This document shows positions 37,001 through 52,000 of a stretch of DNA of 64,000 nucleotides, one piece after another. The stretch spans positions 992,001 through 1,056,000 of the forward strand of contig JAZAYU010000123.1 of NCBI GenBank assembly GCA_038501625.1, read 5' to 3'. Below the pieces are notes generated by a model. The model worked only from the letters and a program-made list of their open reading frames with translations, searched no databases and was not told the DNA's origin. The stretch is from Corbicula japonica (lineage: Eukaryota; Mollusca; Bivalvia; Venerida; Cyrenidae). The position numbers and the translations under genes are program-made. Each line of letters opens with the position of its first letter. The stretch's first letter is position 1.

Positions 37001-40000
37001 GAAAGATGATAATTAATGTGTAACTTCCCTAAGAATGCCTTAAACTTACTCCCTCTGAAAATCTTGCATCAAATCCTGGAATGCACATGTTTGTGATTTT
37101 TATCATTAAATTTCCATGAATATGCCATTTATTATACTAGCTACTTTTTTCTCTTACCAAGCCAAATAGATGTTTCAATTATCGTAAAAAATTAAGTATT
37201 TATTATAATTTTTAATCCAGTTTCTCAACAAAACTGAAATGATGAATTATTGTTCGTTTTTGAGGTGTGTAGATCTATCTTTGTATTGTTTGGAAAACAT
37301 AAAATTATTCTTATGTTGATTACCACTTTGCCACTTTATGTTTACATCGGCAGTGAACTGACTGAAAAACTGTTACTTGTAATTGATAGTTGAATCCAGA
37401 TAGCAAAAGTCATATTGAAAGTTTTTGACGTCTTTCTGGTATTTTACTTGTGTCATGTTAAGCTTCTTTCTGGTACTTAACAACACTTCCGGTTGTCTAC
37501 ATGTGTGAAAGAAACAGCTCTAGACCTATCGGTATTGCACCTATGTCCTTTGCTCATAGGTTAAACATATGGAAACATTTCAGATCCAGGAAGATAAAGG
37601 GAAGGCCCAACAGAACCACAGAAATGAACATTGTCCATTGCCAGTCATGCAGGAACAGGACACAGTTAAAGGTATGCAGTGTTTTTTTTCTCTTTTGGGG
37701 GAAGGGGGTCGCAGCCCTTTGGAGGGGGGAAATTGTGACACAAACGAAGGAAAGGGGAATATTTGGTAGATACTTGCAGCCTGTCAAACACAACATAACA
37801 GAGTATTCACTGATCTTTTAATTCAAAGAAAGTCAGTGGTCTACAGTGAAATGTCTTTTTCTGTCTGCAAATTTATCAATTATTCTTGTCACTGTATTGT
37901 CCATCAGTGGGGTATCCATTAAACATATCCAAAATTCAGATTTATCATCTTCACTATCGAACGGTGCATAACAGACTCCGGCAAAGGGGGAATTTTTTAT
38001 GGATGTGGGGGAAAAATATATACTATTTTGAGGGGGGAATGGGGCCCTATTTCTCCAAATATTTGGCATAAAAAAAACACTGGTATGTTCGCCCTGGAAA
38101 AGTTCGTACTTCACACAGTTAACCCTTTACTTGATATATATACAGGTTTTATCTGATGTGTGATCAGTGTAGATCCATATCTGTGCCATCTGATGTGTAT
38201 CTACACTGATCACTTGTTAGTCAGAAATAACCTAAGAAATCTTGTGCTGGCTGATCTGGATCTACAGTCACTGTAAACCTTGGATTATGGTCATATCCCA
38301 TGTAGTAAAGGGTTAAGGGTTAATAATCACTAAAATTACATATATAAACTAGGGTTTCTTAATCGGACAAAAATCATAATCGATCACTGGAAATAATCAA
38401 ACAACCCTTTTTGATCAATCATCGATTATATAATCAAAGCATTTGCAATATAACAATGTACAGTTTACATGCTTTAATAAAAAAATAATTTTATTTATAC
38501 TTTTTTTTTTTATATTCTACCAACAAAAATACTCCTAATTTGTTATTATATTACATTATTTTACAAATAAAAAAGAAAATTTCAAAATGTTATTGCTAAG
38601 AGTCTTCTGCTTAATGTATGCAAAACACACAAGAAATTCTTTAGAGGGGAATTTGTGTTAGAAATAGGGAACATAATATATTAATTGGGGAATGGAATGG
38701 GGTAAAAATTTGGTCCCTAGGCTACCATTGTGAAATGAGGGCATTATATAGAACTACTGTATTATCATAAACTGATATTGGTGTATTTTCTGGTATGAAT
38801 AAGCACTTATGGGAACCACACTTCTAGCCCACAGGCTGCAGGTATTGTAATTTGATAAGAGCATAAGGTGTAGGCTGCAGGTAGAGGAGTCTTTTTCTTG
38901 AAATACTTAGTGGGAAATATATTCCAAAGCTTATTTAAAACCAAAATAACACTGATCTTTGTCATATACATGTATCCAACACTGTTTTTGTTCTGATACA
39001 GTGATCTCCCTTGTGAGCCGCTTGAAGAACAGCAAACCGATGATTGATTTTTAAACTTTGTAATCGATTATCGAAAATCTATCCTAAAATGGATTGATTT
39101 TTTAGTATATTCCATCATCTTTTAATCCCTAATTTCAACAAAACTAAATCATATTATAATCTTGTTTGCTTATAAACCATATACATGTAAATGACAGAAA
39201 TATATTTTACAATCGAAATTTGTTGATACTTACACGTTAAGTAAAAAAGGACGACGTTTAGAGGCGCAAGCTATACTTGTGCTCATCTATTGAGTTAATT
39301 ATGTCTCCATCTCCCCCTCTGGGTGAGACATATTATTTTTCCCTGTCTGTCTGTCACACTTCATTTCCGCTCAATAACTGGAGTACTGTTTGACCCACAG
39401 CATTCAAACTTCACAGGGTGATGGCCGTTATTGGGTAGAAGACCCCTATTGATTTTGGGGTCAGTAGGCCAAAGGTCACAGGGGCCAGAAGAGTGAAAAT
39501 CGTTTCCGCTCAATAACTTGAGTACCCTTTGACCCAGAGCATTCAAACTTCATAGGGTGATAGCCCTTATTGATTAGAAGAACCCTATTGATTTTGGGGT
39601 CAGTATATCAACGATCAAGGTCACAGGGGCTCGAAGAGTGTTAACCGTTTCCGCTCAATAACAGGAGTTCTATTTCACCCAGAGTCTTCAAACTTCATAC
39701 AATGGATGTCCTTATTGAATAGAAGAACTCTATTGATTTTGGGGTCAAAGGTCAAGGTCACAGGGGCCCAAAGAGTGAAAAAAGTTTCCGCTCAATAACT
39801 TGAGTACCCTTTGACCCAGAGCATTCAAACTTCATAGGGTGATAGCCCTTATTGAGTAGAAGAACCCTTTTGATTTGGGGGTCAGTAGGTCAAGGTCAAG
39901 GTCACAGGGTCCTGAAGAATGAAAACCGTTTCCGCTCAATAACAGAAGTTCTATTTCACCCAGAGCCTTCAAACTTCATACGATGGATGTCCTTATTGAG

Positions 40001-43000
40001 TAGAGGACTGCTATTGATTTTGGGGTCAGTATGTCCAGATCACCCAGCACATTTGTACCAATGCCATCTGATCTGGATGTACAGGTACTGTTTGCATCTT
40101 GGTAAAAAAATAACCAAACAAATTTTAAAAGCAAACAGTGAAGTTTCTGATCTAAATGGCACAGGTCCATCTGCTTATCAGAATCTAGAATGTTCATCCA
40201 TGTGATAATGGCCATATCACATAGAGTAAATGGTTACATTTACCTTATGATAAAATGTCAATGAAATCTGGGAAAAATTAGTACCAGGCCTCCTAGGGAA
40301 ACCTTTAAAAACCTTTAATTTCATTGCAAACCTTTAAAACCTTTAAGTCATCTGGGAAAACCTTTAAAATGGCCTAATAGCCTGTAATTTTCACTCAAAA
40401 GTTTTGGCCAAAACCTATATTTTTGTTCAGACTGCTTGTCTTGCCAAGTTTAAGCAAGTAATAGTTGCACTACTGTATTTCTACCCCCCTTTTAAGTGTT
40501 GTTATTATGATTCTTCTTGTGTATCAGTCATAATGTATAATTCAGACAGTATGAAACTGAATATCAAGTATGCCTATTTCTGATATCTGTTTTTTTTAGA
40601 GTGTGGATTGTCTTATATAAATCAACTTATTTTCGTAAATAACCGAATACATTATGTAAGAAATTTGACATAAATTGCCTTTTATTTACTCTTTATGTAT
40701 TAATATTTTACCCTAAAAGGCCTTTTTTCTATAGATTAGAGCCTTTATAAAAACCTTTATTTTTGTTCAGGCCTGCTAGGAGGCCTGTAGTACCCTAAAA
40801 ATACAATCACAGCATTCTATTCAAAATTGCTTGCAGTACAGCAAATTTGAATTGAAGTAGTTTATTGAAAAGTTAAAAGTTCCTTAACTTCTCTGAAGCT
40901 TCGATGCTGCTTTGTTACCAAGAATTTGCTATGTTGAAGCTCATGCTTGAACTTTTTTTTTGATACATGGACTTGACAAGTGCATTCACACAGTAAATAG
41001 TAACAGTAACTTAAATCAAAAGTAAGACACTTTTTGGTGCAAAACACATGAACATCCTTTGTTGATTTCAGGTATGGAGTAAAGGGTTAAGAAGTAGGCC
41101 TCCCCCCCCCCCAAAAAAAAAACAACAAACAAACAAAAAACAAACAAACAAAAACTGGATTCGGAATGATATTGCCTCTTCTTGGGAGAAAACCCGCGCG
41201 CCAGAAGATAATATGCTTGACCATGGTTAACTAAATTTACCACAAGACTCAGAAGTACATGTAGTGGTTTGCAATTTAAAGCTGTGTTACACTTACCGGT
41301 TATTCAGAATATTTTTTTCAGCAAATTAATTTTAGTCATTAGGGTCTCATATTATTTTTAGGGATTTAATTTGCTATTCAAATAAGTGTCCATCACAGTG
41401 TTGTTAATAAAATTGGTCAGAACCTAAGGCTTGGGGACTGAAAACAAAAATCAATGTTTTAATTTAACTAAAAATGTAAGTACAACAAACAAAATTAAAT
41501 CATGAAATAGTGTCTGTTTAAGTTCTTTAAGTGTTACTTTTTTATTTTCATAATTACACTCTTTTTGGACTTAATTCATTGTTTGGGATGATAATATATA
41601 TATACCTAGTTCAAACATTACCATCCACTTATTTTTCACCAGTCACTGTTCTTTTTTCACATAATGCTAATTGCTTAAAGAGCCTTGTGTTTTATGACCA
41701 TGTTACATAATCTAATCAGCAAGACATTGATCTTATCAGTAGGTCAGCAGGGGGTGTCATAAATATCCTTTTGAAAATAAGTAGTTCACTTTGTGAGAGA
41801 TTAAAGATGTGCTAATTTAGGGTAGAAGTGTTGTTTTAAGGAACTGACTTGGGATTAATTATACTATTTGATGCTATCAGTGTATTAACTTATTTAATTT
41901 TCTCAACTGAAATAAGTGCAAGTAAAATGGGTTTTTTCAAGCCAGAGGAAAGTTGAAAACAAATTAAAAACTATATTTTCTGTAATGATTCATTTAAATT
42001 GTAAAGAAACTTACAAAAGCAGAAATCTAAAGATAAAAAATTTCTCAATAGAACAATTGAGTTTTTGTAACATCCTACCTGAAGAAGTATATTTGAAGCT
42101 GTTGATTTAGCATACTTGTTTACTTTTATTTTATAGTTTTGACATGTTGTAAGTGGTAAAAGGAAAAAAACTCAGATGAAAGAGAATATTTAAAGAATAT
42201 AAGTTTGAATTTCTATAATATTATGCACTTTTCACTCCAAGTTGACAACACATTTATTCTCTAGTGATTTGTGTCAAAGCAAACATGTCACACATACCAA
42301 TGATGTAAGTTATTGCATAAAAATTGCAGAAAAGGCTTTACCATTAAAAAGAACAAAAATGAAAATCCAACCGATAATTAATTGATATATATGCAAGAAC
42401 ATGACTGTATTAAAAGGGGGATGAAGTAACAGTGATGGATGTTACATGTAACTATTACAAAATGTATTATATTAACATTTTAGTCATTTCTAAAGGATGT
42501 GCTACAAAATGTTTTCTGAGTAACATTATTTAAAGTGAATATTGTAAAATGAAAGACACTAAAAAGATTTGTCATTTAACCCTTTACTCCATAGATCTAA
42601 CTTATCATATGGATGAACAGTGTAGATCCAGATCAGCCCGCTCATCACTGCCATAAAATTTGGTTCGTTATAGACTTGTGTCAGTGCCACAGTGCTTCCT
42701 TATGTTTATGCTTCAATGAATACATTTGAACTCTTTACCCCATTGGGACATGGTTGTTATTCCATGATGAACAATGTAAATTCAGATCAGCCGACACATC
42801 TGTTCTGTTTGATCTGGATCTGCACTGTGTTTTGATTACCGGGTAGTTGAGTTTCTGATAAACATGTGACCAGTGTAGATCCAGATCAAAGTTTGCCAGC
42901 TGATCTGGATCTACTTCGGTCACACATGACATTGTAATAAAAGGTGTATAATTATATGGGATAAACGGTTAATTATCTCTATAACTTCAATCCATGGGAT

Positions 43001-46000
43001 ATGGCTCATATTCTATGTGCAACGAGGATGGATGCAGGTCAGACAGCACATCCAAACAGTCTGATCTGAATCTAGACTGGTGGCTATTTGTTCATCTAAT
43101 CTTGTTTTTTGTTTTTTATACCCCCGCTTCGAAGAAGAGGGGCGTATACTGTTTTACCCTTGTCCGTTCGTTCGTCCGTCCGTGCGTCCGTCCGTAACAA
43201 AATTTCCGTCGCAGTTTTCTCAGCAACTATAACATGCAGCAGCCTGATATTTTGCATATTGCTTTATTATATAGTCTTATATGGTGTAAAGCAATTTCAT
43301 GCTCCTTGCTCATCTGCTTCCTGTTTGCTGCAAATTTTTTTATTTTGTTACTAAAAAGGTGCATTACATCGACCAAAAGGCATGTTAATTTTCCGTCGCA
43401 TTTTTCTAAGCAACTATAACATGCAGAAGCCTGATATTATGCATATTGCTTTATCCTATAGTCCCATATGGTGTAAAGCAATTTCATGCTCCTTGCTCAT
43501 CTACTTCCTGTTTGCAGAATATTTTAGGTTTTGTTACTATTAAAGGTGCATTACATCAACCAAAAGGCATGTTAATTTTCCGTCACAGTTTTCTAAGCAA
43601 CTATAACATTTAGCAGCCTGATATTATGCATAATGCTTTATCCTATAGTCCCATATGGTGTAAAGCGATTTTATGCTCCTTGCTCACCTACTTCCTGTTC
43701 ACCAAATACTTAGATTTTTACACATAGTTGACATACATGCACAATTTCCGTCGCAGTTTTCTAAGCAACTATAACATGCAGCAGCCTGATATTTTGCATA
43801 ATGCTTTATCCTATAGTCCCATATGGTGTAAAGCGATTTTATGCTCCTTGCTCATCTACTTCCTGTTTACCAAATACTTAGATTTGTGCACATAGTTGAC
43901 ATACATGCACAATTTCCGTCGCAGTTTTCTAAGTAACTATAACATGCAGCAGCCTGATATTTTGCATAATGCTTTATCCTATAGTCCCATATGGTGTAAA
44001 GCGATATTATGCTCCTTGCTCATCTACTTCCTGTTTACCGGATACTTACATTTGTGCACATAGTTGACATACATGCACAATTTCCGTCACAGTTTTCTAA
44101 GAAACTATAACATGCAGCAGCCTGATATTTTGCATAATGCTTTATCCTATAGTTCCATATGGTGTAAAGCGATTTTATGCTCCTTGCTCATCTACTTCCT
44201 GTTTACCGAATACTTAGATTTGTGCACATAGTTGACATACATGCACAATTTCCGTTGTAGTTTTCTTAGCAACTGAAACATGCAGCAGCCTGATATTTTG
44301 CATAATGCTTTATCCTATAGTCCCATATGGTGTAAAGCGATTTAATGCTCCTTGCTCACCTAACTTCCTGTTCACCGAATACATAGATTTTTATATATAG
44401 ATGACATACATGCACAATTTGTGTCGCATTTTAAAAAGATGCGAACATTATTTCTGTATACTCTGACAAAGCCGTATTGCGGGGGTATTAATCACCTTCA
44501 GTGATAGCTCTTGTTGTGAAAGCTTTGAAGACCTTGATTGGTGACATCCAGGCTGATCTGGATCTGTAGTGTTCACCCATGTGATTTAAGCTGTAACTAT
44601 GGGCTGAAGGTTTAACATTTTGAAAAGAATACAGGAATCCATTGCTTTTGCACAGGTTTTACAAATCGATAATCTGATTGATTATCATTCCTGAAATATC
44701 AATAGTTACTTAATATTTAATTTGTAAATGAACCAGCACTATTTGATTGTGAAAAAAGCATCATTATGACATTATTAAATGTTAATAAAAATAATTGTTG
44801 TGACTACTGAATCATAGATAAATAAGTGCTCAAAACATAATATAATATTTCACATTAGATCATGACCATATGCATAATTATTTAATTGTAAAAATAAACC
44901 GATAATAGGAAATAAATGTATATGACTTGACCCATTCCTCTATCTTCACACATTTTTACTCATGAACGACCTGTATAGATCCATATCAGCCGGCACATCT
45001 GTGCAGTCTGATCAGGATCTGCACTATTCACATTTTGGTCAGAAATACTAAACGAATCATTAAGCCAACAGTGCAGATCCTGATCAGATGGCATGGATGT
45101 GTCGGCTGATCTGGCTCTTCACTGTTCGCCCATGCAATAAAGGTGTGTATATGGAGGAAAGTGTGAAACAAAATGACAAAACAGTGAAAATAAAAAAATC
45201 ACATGCTTAATGGCCTGAAATGTGAACTACTGGTACATGTTGTACATGTATAGATTTTATTTAAATACATATGGCAGTTTTATCCCATACTGGATACATA
45301 AAGAATAAGAACTATTTGCTGTGTTGTATTTGACATCATAAAGTAAATGGAAAGTACTGCTGTTACCCTCTGCTAAGTAACTGGCAGAGTGGACCCCTGG
45401 ACCGAGTGAATGTTATAGACTGATGTGTCTACACTAGGGCATTAAGCTAATTAATTCCCCAACTCCCCGGTCAGCTCTAATGCTAAAGTAGACCCAGTGA
45501 AGACCCCAAATACAAACAACAACAACAACAATCTCACTCACTTCATTCGGTCGCAGATCACTTTTAGACTTTTGCATACATGCAGAGACAATGCATAAGT
45601 ATTTTCTTGTATGTTTCTTATTTAATAGCTGAGCAGGTCCATGACTTCTTCCTAAACTAGAAACTTTCTGTTCTCAAACCTTAGCTATTCCCAGCTTACC
45701 TACTCTATGGAATATGGCTGTTATCTATAGGTGAACAATGTGGATCCAGAACAACCAGCACAGCTGTGCCATCTTGTCAGGATCTACACTTCACTTTTTG
45801 ATTCAGTAGATAATTGCTGACTAAGAAAAGAAAAGTGTAGATCCAGATCAGATAGTGTGGAAATGTTACATTTATTATTATTACACCTTTTTATGCCCCC
45901 GGAATCTAGTGATTGAACCATTCATATCTGTAAGGTCAACCTTTTACGGCAAGTTGGATATTTCTCAATTTCTACAAAAAAACATTGGCATGAAAGTTTA

Positions 46001-49000
46001 CACACTTACAAAACAGTTCACCGGTTATGACCCTGACAAGTTACATAACTCTGGCTACCTTATTTCTTGTGTATCGCCCAATTTTGTACTTAAAGAAAAA
46101 TGTTAACCTGTTTCGGCAAGTTGGGTATTTCTCAATTTCTACAAAGAGCATTGACATAAAAGTTTACATACTTACTTGAAGTTACTAAACAGTACTCAGG
46201 TCATGACCCAAACAAGTTACATAACTCTACCATATTTCTGGGGTTATCTCCCCATTTTGTACTTGGACATAAATAGTTAACCTGTTTGGGCAAGTTGGAT
46301 TTCTACAAAGAGCATTGGCATGAAAGTTTACACACTTACTAGACAGTGCACAGGTCATGACCTGGCAGGTTACATATCTCTGGCTACTTATTTCTAGGGT
46401 TATCTCCCCATTTTTTACTTAGAGAAATGGTTAAACTTTTTCCTCAAATCGGATATTTCTCAATTTCTACAAACAGCATTGGCTTGAAACTTTACACTTA
46501 CTTAACAGTTCACAGGTCATGACCCTGACAAGTTACATAACTCTGGCTTCCTTATTTCCCCGTTTTTGCAAGTAGTATACTTTTCAATTTCTGAAAAGAT
46601 CATTTAGCATTAAATTTTACACTCAAGAGCATTTAAAATTTGTATTGTGACAAACAATGCTATCGGGGGCATATGCGTTTTCTGAACACAGCTTCTTGTT
46701 TATCAAACATTATAAAGCATAGGAAAACATTTCAACTTTTGTTGCCAGCAGACAGCAAATAAATATATTCATGCATCAACTTTGTCTTTTCACACTTTTT
46801 AAACACCTTACTTCTTTTTTCAGGGCAACAAGAAAGAGAACGTGCAGTGTTTTATGAGGAGATATGGAAACTTCTATAACAACACATCACCCAAAAAGAA
46901 ATCCAGTAATGACTAAACATCTTGCAACCATCAATTTAGATGGACTGTGTTGTACAACTGATGTGATTATTATCAAAACATCAAGTGAATGTCGCTATGC
47001 AGACTTATCCTGTGAAAGTATTTTGTTTTAAATCTTGAGAAAGTGAAAGACTTTGAAATGAACAAAGCATTCTTGAAGATATTGGATAAAATATTAAAAC
47101 TTTATGAAGTTGTCAAGAATATTTCCACAAGCCAGCAGCCAGTGGAGACTTGTACGTCAATCAAACAGTCTAAAGCACTATTATTATGCACACATCAAAG
47201 TATATTCTCTATACAGCAGAAACTACTTAATTTAAACTACTGATTGAGACTCCTCTGAAGAATACTACTTCCAAAGCAGGACAGGAACCACAATATCTTT
47301 CACTGAAACCTAGTTGCCAGCAAAACTAAAGCAAGAATTCTGTCTCAAGCAAAATGTATGTGTTTTACATGTCAGTCAGCACTTTCCTGTAATGTCTCCT
47401 CACCAAAGCAGCAAGCAGGCACAGAACTTAATAATTCAACCGTTAGGCCTGCATCCAGTGTTTCAGATTTGCAAGTCAAGCAGCAAACAGCAAATGTGCA
47501 TCCAGTGGCAACCAGCAGCCAATGAATCGTCTTTAAAACATTTTAAAGACACTAAACTACATTGCTGATACACAAAACACCTAGCCAGATGTCATGTCAA
47601 GACAGCAAGTATTGCATATATCAAATTCTAGATGTCAGCATCAGCCAGTGCAATGTACAATCACTGTCATATATAGCCCTAGCACTAGCAACAAGTTTAA
47701 TTACTTCACCAACATACATAACCAGAGTGGTACAACAACTCCCACAACAAACCCCCACAAACTAGTGTGATGTGCCAATCAGTGCTTGTCTTGTAATCAA
47801 CATCTGTTCAGTTGTTTGAAAATGATTGATAATGGTTGTAAGAAATGGAATGTTATTTTTAAGACACAGTATAAAGAGAAAGCAAAAAAAAAAACAAGGT
47901 GTAAATTGTAACTTCTTAGATAATACAACTGGATGGAAGTGTTTACTCCATAAGCTCAGACTTTACACGAATGAAAAAAATGTTTATCTGAAGAAAATGG
48001 TTTGATAAATGTTCTAGTTTGTGTACATATATTATTTTAATCAATAGGTGTATCTGCTTATCAATATAGTTTTAATAAGGTTCCAAATAGCCTGTAAATA
48101 TATTATTTACAATGGAATTATTGACTTCTGATAAGGTCAATATCCAAACCCAGTGCACCTGAAATGCAACATATTTTGGGAGGCTGAATGCCAGTGTATG
48201 TTGTATCTCAAATCAACAAATTTGGATATTATCTGATAGCAGCAGGCTATAAATGTTTTTATATGTCTGTAAATTCTTACATGAATATTGCACTCAAAAG
48301 AAGTTTTAAGATATCTGAGGATTTATGACATCACATTCCTTTGATGATGTCACATTAGTACATTGGACACCAAAATGTAGAAATCAACAATATTATAGGA
48401 GTTGGTAAATCAAACTTGACCTGTTATAGGCATACATAATTACCATGTTACTAAAAATATTTTTGTTGCTAAAAATATTTCTTTTAACACCTGTTTCTGC
48501 TTATTTTCCCATTAACTTATAATAAAGAAATCGGGGCTGCTCTGGTTGTTTACCCATGTCTCATAAATATTACCATCCAATATTATGTCTCAAAATCATC
48601 AAGTCACTGCCAAGAATTGTTTAACCCTTCCTCAATATATACGCATTTTTACACATGTGCAACCAGTGTAGATCCAGATCAGCCGGCACATCTGTGCCAT
48701 CTGATCAGGATCTGCACCGGTCGCATTCTGGTCAAAAATAACCTAATGAATCAAAAAGCAAACAGTTTAGATCTTGATCAGAAGGCACAGATGTGCCAGC
48801 TAATCTGGATCTAAACTGTTCGCCCAAGCAAGAAAGGTGTATCTATGGAGGAAAGGGTTAACCCTATACATTTACTTCTTAGATACAACTTTGTTCAATG
48901 TACTTTCGATGTTTTTTAGCTTGATTATTCAAAGAATAGGACTCTGAATCTCTAGGCAACCTGCAATTGGCAATGACTCAAAGTGCAGTGCACAAGAACC

Positions 49001-52000
49001 ATAACTCTACCTTCTTCCGTTTTTGAATTATTTCCCTTTCATTGATTTTTATAGAGCATTTTTTGTCCGGATTATAACTTTGTCACCATAAGATCAAATG
49101 ACTTCAAACTTGGTATGCATGTTTCTTGCAATGAATTGAACTGCAGTGCACAAGAACCGTAGCTCTAACTACTTTTGTTTTTGAGTTATTCCCCTTTAAT
49201 TGATTGTTATAGAGCATTTTTTGTCCGGAGCATAACTTTGTCACCATAGGTTCAAATGACTCCAAACTTGGTATGCATGTTTCTGGCAATGACTCTAAGT
49301 GCAGTGCACAAGAACCGTAACTCTACCTTATTCCATTTATTGAATTTTTACCTTTGATTGATTAATTTTTTATAGAGCATTTCTTGTCCGGAGTGTAACT
49401 TTTGTCACCATAGGTTCAAATGACTTCAAACTTGGTATGCTTGTTTCTGGCAATGACTCAAAGTGCAATGCACAAGAACTGTAACTCTGCCTTGTTCCGT
49501 TTTTGAATTATGCCCCTTTGATTGATTTTTAGTGCATTTCTTGCCAAAGGCATAACTTGTTGTGCATGTTTCTGGCAATGACTCAAAGTGCAGTGCACAA
49601 GAACGGTAACTCTACCTTCTTCCGTTGTTTAGTTTTACCCCTTTGATTGAATTTTATAGTGCATTTCTTGCCTGGAGTGTAACTTTGTCACCATAGGTTC
49701 AAATGTCTCCAAACATGGTATGCTTGTTTCTGGCAATGACTTGAAGTGCAGTGCACAAGAACTGTAACTCTGCCTTGTTTAGTTTTTGAATTATTCCCCT
49801 TTCATTGATTTTTAGTGGATTTCTTGCCAAGGGCATAACTAGTTGTGCATGTTTCTTGCAATGAGACAATTAAAAGGTTATTTTATATGTGAATTTTTTG
49901 CAAATACATTGCTACCTAATAACTGTACAACAAAACACTATACATGTATTAACATTTTTTATGTTGACTAACAAAAATGTTGTCGGGCGCACACATCCGA
50001 CTCGCGGAGTTCTAGTCTCTTGTTTTTGTGATATTAAAATTTCTTTTTTCAAACAACTGTTTTTTTGTTATTTTCTTTATTAATATTGAATATGAAACAA
50101 ATCTAAATCTTTATGTAATCCTGATGTTTTTTACATAAAAATGTAATTTAGCCTTTTACTCCAAGCACATTTGTGCAGTCTGATTTGGATCTACACTGTT
50201 CGCATTTCATTAGTTTATTTCTGATCAAGATGTGACAAGTGCAGATCCAGATCAGACCACATATATGTGCAGACTGATCTGGATCTACACTGTTTGCTAA
50301 CGCTTTTAAACCTGTATACCAGTATATGAAGTAAATGGTTAAACATAGTCGATTAATGTATTTACAGTAAGACTGCATGTTCTGGTCTAATTTAAATAGG
50401 TTCTTTTTTACTTTTGCCAAAGACGAATCATGATAATGGAGATACCATGGTTAATGATTTGAATCTCTGAATTGCCTCACTTTGATCACAATTATTTGGT
50501 GCACCAGTGAATCTTTACAGCCTTATAGCCAGAATTTTTTTAGCTATTCCACTCACTTTGTCATCTGCGTTTTGCTCTAGTCAAAGACCTATATATTACA
50601 CAGATTCGCATCTCTCTATAACTGATATAGTAAATCTCGTTCTTATACGTGGACTGGACGGGAATTTTGTCACTTGACAAATCGTTATTTTCACTTTATA
50701 TAATCTGCCATCTTGTAGCCGATAATTACGTATTGACTGAATTTAAATCATGTTTACATCACTTTTAATTGATCTTCGTGTTATTATGTTATTTTGATAT
50801 ACTTCTTGAACACATTGATTAAATTATCACATCTTTTTAAGGCCCCTATATGATAGGCATTTCACATTGTATGTTTGCTTTCTGCTGGCTAAGGCACTTT
50901 GAACTGTTACATGGTGCAATTTTGGTGATTTTGATTGTTATATCAATAACTAAATAGCACATCTTAGTTAAATGATGTAGAATATGCATCTTTCTTTAAA
51001 TTAATGCAATTCAAATTTGTATTTACTATTCATTAAAAAGTTTTAATGATTGACAAAATTGACTAAGGCTTTTGGTATCAAAAATGGCGATCATGTGATC
51101 CGAGATAATGCAGGCCACATGCATTGGCGAGAAAATGCAATGATGCATTTCTATTTATATATATATATAGGTCTTTGCTCTAGTAAGTGTTAAAAACCTT
51201 TTATGGGGTATATTGAAAAGCCAATTCAGATACAGCAAATTTGTGCCCATCTTACATAAATCTGAACATAATTCAGGAAAGAAATAAAAACAAGGAAACA
51301 GATAATATCCAGTGGCCATCTGTGTAGATCCACATCAGCCTGCACATCTGTGCCATCTGTTAAGTATCATCACTTCATTCTTGGTCAGAAATAACCTTAT
51401 GCGATGAGAAGCGACTAGTTTATATCCTAACTGATGAAACCATAGGGATCTGTGCATAACAGATCCTGATCTGCCTGTACATTCATTCTGATCAGGATTA
51501 GCACCTTAATTGGTCAGGTATAAACTTATGAATGTACACACAGCTTGGTCAAGAATAATCTTATAAATCTAGAAGGATTGAATGAAACCCCAATCAGACT
51601 CGGTGATGTGTCAATGTAGATCTAGATTAGCATGCACATCTATGCCGACTGATAAGGATCCTCGTACTGTTCTCTTTTCGGTCAGAAATAACCTTTGTGA
51701 CAAGAAGGGACTAGTTTATATCCTAGCTGATCAAGCCACACAGATGGGAGTCCACTGTAGATCCAGGTCTGATCAGGATTTACACCATCCATGTTTTGGT
51801 CAGGAATAAAGCTTTATAAATCTAGACAAAGCTTGGTCAAGAATAATCATGTAAGTTTATAAAAGCATCTAGAAGAGCCCCGATCAATCAAGTTGCAGCT
51901 AGTGCAGATCCAGATCAGCATGCACATCTATGATGTCTGATAAGGATCCACATACTGATTCATTTTTTGTTACAAATAACACAATGAGACGAAATGCGAC

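Noticed and set aside
47043..47765. Three successive small open frames after the nested gene's stop
   Set aside because: They lie in the presumed 3' UTR, in different frames, with biased Q/S/T composition typical of CAG-rich untranslated sequence.
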